A model generated the notes under the pieces. It worked only from the letters and a program-made list of their open reading frames with translations. It searched no databases and was not told where the DNA came from. Below, piece after piece: positions 56,030 to 64,000 of a stretch of 64,000 bases of DNA (the first letter of the stretch is position 1; every line of letters starts with the position of its first letter). Where the stretch lies: assembly GCA_017591395.1 (NCBI GenBank), contig WEDG01011587.1, positions 1-64,000 on the forward strand. Direction: 5' to 3'. The DNA is from Schistocephalus solidus (Eukaryota; Platyhelminthes; Cestoda; Diphyllobothriidea; Diphyllobothriidae). Position numbers and translations under genes: made by a program.

Positions 56030-56465
56030 TGGCATTAACAACAAAGACAAGGGAGACCGGAATGACCATTTCTGGCTAATTGACAGTCAAAACCAGCCAC
56101 CCGGGTGCTGCAGTCCCTGGGATTGTAACAGGGAGCACTCAAGGGTTGTAATCCATGGGTTTTGGTAATACTGGCTGATGAAGGCTGATAGGCCAGAAAT
56201 AGTCACTCAAATCTTCCTCGTCTTTGTCGGCAGTGTTCATCTGCTTGTGATACTAGCCGCTGTGCGGCTGCTGGTAGAGCTCGAGAGTGAACCCCGAGGC
56301 AGAACGGGACGAGTGATTCTTGCAATCGATCGGTGAACGTTCATCCTCCAATGTGCGTATTCTCGATCTAAACCGCTGTGCAGCTGCTGGCGGGGCTCTA
56401 GAGTGATTCCGAGGGCACAGCAGAGCGAGTGAGTTTCATAAACAATCGGTGAGTGCCAATCTATC
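56030..56465. repeat. Composite SINE cluster: H (minus), H (plus), T, T
   Basis: An inverted H 3' part (56033-56100, agacaagggagaccggaatg) is followed by an H 3' part on the plus strand (56160-56245). Then come two T modules in tandem at 56255-56345 and 56385-56460 (ctgtgcggctgctgg and ctgtgcagctgctgg). The tRNA-like heads are missing. Confidence 0.75.
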
Positions 56466-56469
56466 ACGC

Positions 56470-58950
56470 ATCTATATTCACCTGCATGCATAGACTTGCG
56501 GTCTGATGACCAGGCCATGAGGGCCCCAAGACTGTCTGCGCTGCATAGGTTGATTTCACTGGGCGCCAAACAAGTGTGCGTCAAGAGTTTGATTAAAGCT
56601 TTATGCCAGGCCAGTCACTGAGACCATCATCGACCGATTTAATTAGTACGTGCTGCCGGTACACAAAGAGGGAGGAAAAATTAGTGGGCCCAATGATTGC
56701 TTTTCTCACAAAAGAAAAACAGCCACAAACTCAAACAACCACAACGTGTTACAAATCGTGGCTATGAAGGTGACCAACGTCAAGACAACGCGGCCTTCCT
56801 GTGAACTGCGTGGTTATATTGCATCGGCTTTTTGTTACCTTGTGACCCTTAAAGCAACGCCTACCAATGCGAGGTCCGAGTGGGTGATGCCGAGTTCGTG
56901 TGGAGCCCGCGTTGACGGGTGACGAGTACCTAACTAGCAACGGTGGTCATGCCAATCTCAGTCTTATCGACTTCGTCTGTCCACTGGAACATCAAGCGTG
57001 AGCATACATTGAGAGGCAGTCAGTAGGGCGCTGCATAAGGCATCATCACTTCCATCCGATAATGGGGCTCCTCGTTTCTTGAGACGGTCAAAATATTGTT
57101 ACATTACGTTTGCAGCCAATCGGCCCGAAGTATCGAACGCTGCTTCCGCCCACGATCTGTTCATCGGCCGTGGGAAAGTATCAGCGGCTAGGCAGGCAAC
57201 AGGACTGCTTTATTGAGCACGCCTAAAGGGGAGTTGGTTTTCATTTTTGGAAAGAAGTGCTAGTCACAAGTAGAGGAACTTCGGAGCATCATTACAGGAA
57301 CTTAGCAGGTAATGGTTAACATTATAAGCACCACAAGCTGCCCGATAAAACATATGCACAAGCACACTGCTTTCAGCGTTTATCTACTCTATCCGTGACG
57401 AAGTTTCTTTAACCTTCATATTCTGCAGTCAGGAGGTGGTAGTTCTCCAACCTCGATAACTCGAGAACAGGTTGAACTCGTGAGGCGAACGATGACGGGG
57501 GATGAAGGAGTAGAGATACGGAAGACAGTATACACACCGTTCACTGGCAACAGCCGACTTGAATCTAATGTCGTGAGTGGCGTCTACCGATCTATCCTGA
57601 TTGCAGTGGTGACCCAGTGGTTTTAGGTAGTTTGCATGACGAAATCAGTTGTTCGTCAAGCGACTCAGTTCAGATCAGTTTATTTAAGGGAAAAAATATA
57701 GGCATGTGCTTCTGTACTTCCTATTTCAACAGCGTGCTCTGCTAGGGGGCAAAGGCAACAGGAAAGGCGTGAGCAAACTATAAATTTGTCTGTTGGTGTG
57801 CTTACAGGGCATAATTATGAACTTCCCAAAACGTGTTACTATGACATGTTAGGTAGTAGCTTAATTAACGTTTAAACGACAACCAGAATATGCTGGACGA
57901 AACGGTCTCTTTTGACGCATATAAAGAGTGACTGGCTCTTTTCATTTAGATATCATGTTGTGTTCCTGGAATCTACTGCTAATATGCTTCCAAGTAGGTT
58001 CAGTTACTGTAAATAATGATCATGTAGGGAATATGGTAGATCAAGCTAGACTATTCGATGATAGTTGTTAGGGCATAACACGTAGTTACCAGCCCAGCCT
58101 GTGAAGCTGTTGCTGGCCTGTGAGTAAGGCTGTATAAGAATCGCTTCAACAGCCTTATAGTAGTTTCTGACACGTTCCCATCAGCAAATGACCTGTTTTC
58201 TTAATATAATCCATAACACTCGAAATTTTAACTTCTTTTAATTAAAAACGTCAAATTGTGATCGGCTACGAAGATTATAAAAATGAACCTTTCGTCAAAT
58301 TTTTCCGGAAATGTAAGTGACTTCATTCAAGTCTAAAAAATCGCTGACTAAATAAATAGGTGCTGCTTAAGTAGTTCTTCAATCTCCTCTGTAGAGTAAA
58401 ACCATGGCTTATGTAAACATTGGCACAAAGCGTGAATATCCACTAGAAATAATTGATTTAAATCTTCAATGAAAGGGCTGTCTGCCCACTACTGGTAGAG
58501 TGATAACAGCATAGTCAGTATTCATCCGAACTATAACCCCAATTTGGAATTTTTTAAAGCTGAAAAGGCTTTGTGGATTTGCGTTAGTACGAGTTCTGGA
58601 ACTTCTTTAGAAGTCGCAAACTCTGCTGATACCATCCGCGTGGGTACTCGCGAGTCTTCACGCAAACTAAAATTTCAAAAAGCTGCAGAGGGGAGCTTCA
58701 TATCCGCCTACTGAACTCCATAGAGAACTAGGATGAACGTCTTCCGAGTGCTGTGAGGCTCAGATGCAAGAAACAGAAACCCAGTCCCCATGTCACCCGC
58801 GTTTTACGCAGTGGGCTCCCCTGAACCTGTGAGCGCCTCTGGTCAGGAGGGTGTCGTTACAATACCTACCGGCTCACGCGCGCCAGCAGCCGCACGCGTC
58901 AATCTCCATTTTTGTTACCGTCACTGACGGTTTGCCCCGTGCAGGCCTTG
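56470..58950. other. Unassigned region
   Basis: No coding sequence is recognised. The stretch near 58150-58400 has some resemblance to the foldback family (gctgcttaagtagttc), too weak to claim. Confidence 0.4.
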
Positions 58951-58979
58951 ACGCTGTTCGCTGATTGGTGTATCGAAAA

Positions 58980-59310
58980 AGTGGCGGTCATGGCTCCCCA
59001 AAAATATGTCTCGAGAAAGTGCAAGAGCGTGCCTAAATCCATCCCCTCTGTGTTACAGGCAGCAAAGAAGTGATCTTAGCTCAATTTGCAAGATAATAGA
59101 AGGGTTGCGCTTTGAGGACATATTTCAGTGGCACTTCTCGCCTCATCTTCGTGGACACGCAAGGCAGCTGCGCACGGAATTTTCCAGGCTAAACCACCGC
59201 ACTGAATTCTTCCAACAACGGGTAGTAGAACAGTGGAATGATCTCCCTCAATGAGTCGTGGAGGCGACGTACCTACAGATCCTCAAGAAACGCTTGGATA
59301 ATTATACGTG
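58980..59310 (+). pseudogene. 3' end fragment of a CR1/Jockey-like LINE
   Basis: The frame reads CYRQQRSDLSSICKIIEGLR, then FSPHLRGHARQLRTEFSRLN, RTEFFQQRVVEQWNDLPQ, a stop, and VVEATYLQILKKRLDNY. This is the typical C-terminal end of such LINE proteins (YRRxRGDL ... RGH ... FFxxRVVxxWNxLP ... FKxxLD). Only about 110 codons remain. Confidence 0.8.
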
Positions 59311-59734
59311 TCCCTCGTTTTCCCACTACAATTTCAACCCAAACTAATACCATGCGAAATCCGACATGAGTTATTGATAAAAATAATGATACTTAAAATT
59401 TATGAATACTATGTGAAAAGTGCAATTTTTTAATAGTGCGTGTGCAGGTGTATATGAGGCACTGTCATGTAATCAACAGACTTTTCAAAGCCATTACTTA
59501 TTAACCTCAACAAATAAACTGAACCTTAAAGTGCTTCCTGTCCATGATTTTCATGCGCTGCGGACGGCCGCTGACACTTCCTCGCCTCATAAACTGTTTA
59601 GCTTTACCTGCATAAACACTATCAACTGCAGACAAGAGCTAACTTGGATCGGACGCGGTAATATGAACCCCCCCCCCGTTCTAGAGGCGGCCAAGCGCCA
59701 AATTTTAGGGAGTAACGATTCCCGGGTTCCATAT

Positions 59735-59785
59735 GTAACCCTAACGCTCATAACCTAAATCGTAACGCGTTAAAACTCATTCGAA
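59735..59785 (+). repeat. Short telomere-like CCCTAA tract
   Basis: Words taaccctaacgctcataacctaa on the plus strand. Short, so possibly chance. Confidence 0.35.
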
Positions 59786-60309
59786 TTAACCGCAAGGTCA
59801 CCTATCACACAGCTATCCATGTGCCCGCGCCCAACCCAACTTGAATTCAAAAGAGCCAACTTAGGTTCGGTTGTGTTAGAAAGTTTGCTTTTGTTATCAC
59901 CGAGAGCGAAAAGAGTACAGTACGACTAAGCCTGTAGCATCGCCACCACGGTAACAGGAATAGCCAGCTGTTACCGAATGGACGGCGGATACCGACTAGG
60001 AATGATATGTAAGCGTTGAAAAACTAGCCAACTGGCAAACGTAGACATGGAAAGTGCAGTAATTTCGAGGTGAAAAGCTCAACAACATGAACGTAAAACC
60101 AACAGTAGGGGCAGAAGGGAGTGAAAGCACACGGTGCAACGACGGCATAAGCGTTTGTGCTAACATGGAAGAAGACGGGCAAACAATCATTACAAAATCT
60201 TATTGTATGAATACAGGCATGTATACATAGTTACATAAGGCGTCACTTTATGCGGTGGCAATAGTAAAATAAGAGTAAAAAAGCGAAGGAAAGGAGGCAA
60301 GTCAGAGGG

Positions 60310-60715
60310 TCAGAATCGTAGAAGGAAGCCCTGATCGGGCCCTCCGGAGCCCATGCCGGGCTGCTGACTGCCTGCGCCCTGAGCCGTGTTGGGTCGCGAC
60401 GGTGAGCGAGCGTAGAAACGCTGGCCACCCAGAGGTGGTGGAGGTTGCTGGAGCCTGTCAAAGGCCGCGCCCAGGTGGCTAAAGGTAGAGGCGCCACCGC
60501 TGGGCCCGCGATGTTCTGCTGCGGCTGCGAGGGCCCCACCACCGGGCGGGGGACGGGGCGAATTGACACGTCGGCTTGATACCTTGCCGCCCTCCGATTT
60601 TGCAGGCCATGTGGGAAACATAGAGGGATCGATAGCGCGCGGACGTTCGCTGAAGTAGGGGTGGCTGAGCGCCTTGTCTGCTGTTATCCTCCGTTCCGGA
60701 CAGTAGGTGAGAAAG
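60310..60715 (-). CDS. CDK11: CDK11 last exon, C-lobe end and tail
   Basis: The acceptor gccgttaccag ends at 60716, and the first base completes the split Ser codon. The exon encodes [20 protein letters not shown], the closing helices of the kinase, then [13 protein letters not shown], a low-complexity Pro/Gly/Ala tail, and the stop TGA at 60310-60312. Confidence 0.93.
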
Positions 60716-62218
60716 CTGGTAACGGCGAAAGGGGATGTGGTATGTGTGGACAAACCTGTTACGTTCATCAACAACATCTACTGAATGCATTTAAGTAGTA
60801 TTATAATTTGAAATTAAAAGGTACACAGAGACCAACACTTAAATTTTTAACCTCCGCTCATCTCATCTCCCCACCTCCAAATTACGAAAAGCTAGAAATA
60901 CCTTCGAAAATTCGTTGGTGCACCTAGTATGCACAACGTGACTGAAAAATATATTGTTTAACACAAAGCAAGAGAATGCAAGGTTCTCAGAGCAAATCGT
61001 GGGTTGCTGTTTCGTCCGAGCATATAAAGCCAATAAAAGCCATGCTTAGTCAGAAAGGCTTCCAAACACATATACCCTTTTATTTATAGTGATTGCTTTG
61101 ACGCACAGCGGAATCCGTAAAATTATAACCATGTGAATGCATTAAAAAAACCAAGTAACTCTAACTACAACTGTACCCAATGAATCTGGCCGTGCGTTAC
61201 CTGTGTGAAAGCCTAGTCTCCTTGAATGACAAAGCGGTAACACAAAATTTCACGTTCTCCTTGCGAATTTGACCCATGCCTTCAGTAATTTTACCCTACC
61301 TGCATTAATAAATGCTAAATTTGTGCGCCTGCGATGTATCACGACCACAGTGTAGTGGCCGGAGAGTTGGAGCGAGCGGATACCTTCGGACCCAGACAGT
61401 ACAGGAAACTCCGCCCATGCCACACCTTAGCAGTTAATTTAAGCGGTGCCAAAAAAAAAACATATGGAGTTCGAAGAATTAAGCGAGGCAGGGTTTCAGC
61501 TATTAAAACTTTAACTACCTGTTAAGAAGATCAAATCCGTGGTCTGAGATCTGCTTCTCTGTAAACCGCCGGCGTAGCTGATTGTAGGCGTACTCTGTGA
61601 ACACGCAACGTTTCATGCCTGGCAGCGAGGTGACACCGGGCCAAATGCGTTCGTTTGGAGTTCCCAGGTCGCGGAAGATCATGTTCAGCTCATCCACTTC
61701 GCCCTTTCCCGGGAACAGTGGGCGCTGCAGGAGAAACTCGGCAAAAATGCATCCCACTGACCAGAGGTCGATTGGACACGAGTACTGTTTCGTACCTGGG
61801 AAGCGAGAGGACAGTTAGAGTGCAAAATCGCACAGACGTCAAGCAGTTTTTGCATGAGGGAGTGGGGGCGTAACGCACCTAAAAGAAGCTCCGGCGCACG
61901 ATACCACAAGGTGACTACAACTTCCGTGTAGTGCTTCAAGGGGGAACCATACTCCCGCGCAAGTCCAAAGTCGCCGACCTAAAAACAAAAAAAAACATGT
62001 TAGCAGAGAAGGCTCACTGTCGTTGCCCGCAAAACGTTTGACAATGAACCACCATCAACAAGTCGGCGTACCCTTAAAATACCACTGTGACTCAGGAGGA
62101 GGTTGGATGTCTTCAGATCGCGGTGCAGAATCCAGTTGTTGTGCAAGTGTCGAACAGCTCTGAGGAGTTGAGTAAGCAGACACTTCACCTCTCCGACACT
62201 GAACGGTCCGCTCATCAC
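60310..62218 (-). CDS. CDK11: CDK11 (PITSLRE) cyclin-dependent kinase, 3' part of gene
   Basis: This gene encodes a CDK11-type Ser/Thr kinase, which with cyclin L acts in transcription and pre-mRNA splicing and also in mitosis. Four exons on the minus strand (62218-62072, 61978-61879, 61795-61519, 60715-60310) join in frame with GT-AG introns. They give 309 residues from just before kinase subdomain V to the C-terminus. Visible are HRDLKTSN (catalytic loop), [12 protein letters not shown], the T-loop [21 protein letters not shown], and the CDK11 signature [13 protein letters not shown]. The last residues GFLLRF resemble the vertebrate GFSLKF end. The Pro/Gly/Ser tail is some 40 residues longer than I recall in vertebrates. 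The kinase N-lobe and N-terminal half are not in the window; the upstream intron is phase 0 and at least 1.7 kb long. A possible poly(A) signal variant (AATAAG) lies near 60200. Confidence 0.95.
61519..61795 (-). CDS. CDK11: CDK11 exon, kinase C-lobe
   Basis: The acceptor tcgcttcccag ends at 61796 and the donor AG/GTAGTT is at 61519/61518. It encodes [14 protein letters not shown] (subdomain IX), [20 protein letters not shown] and [10 protein letters not shown]. Length 277 bases, phase 1 in and phase 2 out, consistent with both neighbours. Confidence 0.95.
61879..61978 (-). CDS. CDK11: CDK11 exon, DFG and T-loop
   Basis: The acceptor tgtttttag ends at 61979 and the donor G/GTGCGT is at 61879/61878. 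It encodes [19 protein letters not shown], then [14 protein letters not shown], with the metal-binding Asp of DFG, the activating Thr and the APE motif all intact. Length 100 bases. Confidence 0.95.
62072..62218 (-). CDS. CDK11: CDK11 exon, catalytic loop
   Basis: The acceptor gccatcatag ends at 62219 and the donor AAGG/GTACGC is at 62072/62071. It encodes [20 protein letters not shown], then [20 protein letters not shown], with the catalytic Asp of HRD and the Lys and Asn of the loop. Length 147 bases, phase 0 at both ends. Upstream, an open stretch 62440-62294 ends in a GTAGGT donor but does not match the expected kinase sequence, so the next real exon is probably past 64000. Confidence 0.95.
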
Positions 62219-62594
62219 CTATGATGGCAAAAAACGACTTGGTGAGTATAAAGACTGTCCTGTAAGGCTGCTGATAGAAAACAATGCATATGATGCAACC
62301 TACCTTAAATTCGAAAAGGTAAGAAGGTCTGCTAGATTTGTCCATTTTCTGCCTGCTTCGGATCTCTAAATAGATGAAAGCCTCCTTTACCTCGATGGTT
62401 CTCTGCGGTATATGACGAGACGACTGAAAAGGTATCAGTCAGTTCTATGCGGAACAGCTGATGGATTGCACATTAATTTAAACGGATCCCTCTACGGTTG
62501 TATATAAACGAGGAGAGGCAATCAAAGCAAAGGCCCCCACCACTTGAGTTCGAGCAGAAAAACCGACTCGTAACAAACACAAAACCTGAGGCAG

Positions 62595-62845
62595 ATTCAC
62601 GATGCCGACAAAGACTAGGGATACCGGAATGGCCATTTCTGGCTCATTAGCTATCTTCAGCCAGTCATACCCAACCCCAGGTGGTGTTCCACCATAGGCT
62701 CAAACCCGTGACCTAATAATCAGAAGTTCAACACTCTAAACATTGAGTTACGGGCTCGCTGCTGTGCGGCTGCTAACGGGGCTCGAGAATGAGCCCCAAG
62801 GCAGACCGGTACGAGTGAGTTCCGTTAACGATTGGTGAGCGTTCG
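62595..62845. repeat. SINE in CDK11 intron: H (minus) joined to T (plus)
   Basis: The H module lies on the minus strand (62758-62595, B box gggtttgagcctatgg). It is joined at its A-box end directly to a T module on the plus strand (62759-62845, gctgtgcggctgctaacgg, ggggctcgagaatgagcccc, cgattggtgagcg). The two modules are in opposite orientations, unlike the direct order seen in most other copies. Confidence 0.8.
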
Positions 62846-62849
62846 TCAA

Positions 62850-63785
62850 GAAAACACAAAACTAGGGAGAAGTATGGTAAACTAGTTGGTCAATATAGTT
62901 AACGTAGGCGGCAAGCGAGATCACTGGGTATGTGAGCCACTTTGCTTGTGTTTGGGGACCAGGTCGTGTAAATGGTACGCGTAGAAGAGGTCATATATCA
63001 ACCGCTGCGCCCATTCCTCGCACCAGACAACAACATTAATCTTAGAAAACAAGTCACACGGCAGTGATAAATGAACTTATGACATCTCATGATAGCCTAA
63101 ATAGAAATAAAAAAAACCTCGGAGCATCGGCAAGAAAGAAAGGCACGGAGAGCAGATAAATGCGTTACATATTAAGGTACAGGGTTTTTGAAACCAGCGA
63201 ATATTTCACTTATTCGCGGTTGCTAATCAGACTGAAGTCACGTAGCCAACCGGCAGGCAACACCCTTTTTGCGTGAAATCTTAGAGCTTGTGTTTGGGGG
63301 CCAGGTCGTGTACGTGGCACGCACAGAGGAGCAGCTGCATCCATTCCCAGCACCAGTCTACTGATCGGCTCGGAATAGAGAGGGAGGTCAACGGCTCAGC
63401 GAATTCGGCACTTAAAGATAGCATGGTGTGCTAAAAGCCCTGGTCTCGAAGGCTGCCAACTGACGGGATAACTCGGACCTCGCAGGCGGCCTAGTGTGTG
63501 TTTGTGTAGAGTGACCGGCTGGTGGACCGAGTCAGATTGCAATGGCTCCTACTTAATGTGGCCTCTCTGGCGCGCCCATTCGGTGTGGTCCGATCCGACG
63601 TGGATGCACGCTTAGGACAGCTCCGGCCGCGCCAGCCACATGCGCCCTCTTCTGCCTCCGATCTCCTTGACTTGGTCATGACAATGGGCGAGAGTGCGGT
63701 AGATACAGCGCAAATCACCGTCCCTGCACCACCATACTGTGGGGCATCTGGTGTACCTGGTCGAATTTGACGGTCAATCTGTCAT
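62850..63785 (+). repeat. a/b repeat in CDK11 upstream intron
   Basis: A unit a piece is at 62943-63030 (cttgtgtttggggaccaggtc), a second unit a piece at 63270-63434, and a full unit b at 63435-63785 (ggtctcgaaggctgccaac to acggtcaatctgtcat). A 240-base stretch without match separates the two a pieces. Confidence 0.75.
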
Positions 63786-63789
63786 AATT

Positions 63790-64000
63790 GCAGTATCAGA
63801 CTGCTGGCCTAATCAACTACAGGCCAATTCATGCCAATTATTATCCGTCTGTCTACTGTAAATAATCTAAGCAGACAAGCCGTTGAATAAAATCGCCTAA
63901 AAGTTCATGCATCTTACGTGAAATCTGATATTTATCCATCGCCAACGATTTTTCATAGGATTCAACGACAGACCCTGTAATTTGACTGGAGCTCTGAAAA
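63790..64000. other. Unassigned edge sequence
   Basis: No feature recognised up to the window edge. If the CDK11 model is right this is intron or upstream sequence of that gene. Confidence 0.4.

Noticed and set aside
62294..62440. Open stretch ending in a GTAGGT donor as the next upstream CDK11 exon
   Set aside because: It has an acceptor and a phase-compatible donor, but its residues do not match the expected CDK segment before MSGPF (a YVEHDLKS-like block), and the implied intron would be only about 75 bases. Left out of the gene model.

Overview
The window is a gene-poor, repeat-rich stretch of a eukaryotic nuclear genome. Intron-containing host genes are scattered among decayed retrotransposons, short interspersed repeats and long microsatellites. 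The mobile elements suggest a flatworm, most likely a tapeworm. They include a non-LTR retrotransposon whose polyprotein ends in C2H2 zinc fingers, Penelope-like elements with GIY-YIG endonuclease remnants, and a tRNA-derived SINE. The tapeworm assignment is inference from my memory of such families; no search was run.

Host genes. A complete intronless linker histone H1 gene lies at 3808-4395 on the minus strand, with a TATA box. The 3' half of a CDK11 (PITSLRE) kinase gene lies at 60310-62218 on the minus strand. Four exons are resolved to the base, and the 5' part lies beyond the right edge. Two further two-exon models on the minus strand are supported by splice-site and phase agreement: 38096-37704 with 35670-35426, and 52810-52446 with 45589-45002. 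Single candidate exons are seen at 18113-18526 (minus, one membrane segment) and 31480-31621 (plus).

Mobile elements. A broken zinc-finger LINE fills 10.1-12.7 kb and carries a twin-priming-type inversion at its 5' end; a 3' fragment of the same family lies at 46.0-47.1 kb. A second LINE type (CR1/Jockey-like, with APE endonuclease and RT remnants) occupies 27.7-30.6 kb, with further pieces at 19.5-20.1 kb (antisense) and 59.0-59.3 kb. Penelope GIY-YIG remnants are at 14.1 and 21.3 kb. Two foldback elements stand out. One has perfect 68 bp inverted arms set in an AT microsatellite (40395-40860). The other is old, with arms of about 200 bp (21785-22600).

Repeats. A composite SINE with a tRNA-like module (H) and a second module (T) recurs at least ten times in H-T-H, T-H-T, inverted and microsatellite-linked arrangements. 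An alternating a/b repeat follows both zinc-finger LINE 3' ends. Five degenerate CCCTAA-type tracts of telomeric look are all on the same strand. Stretches where I see no gene are listed as such.
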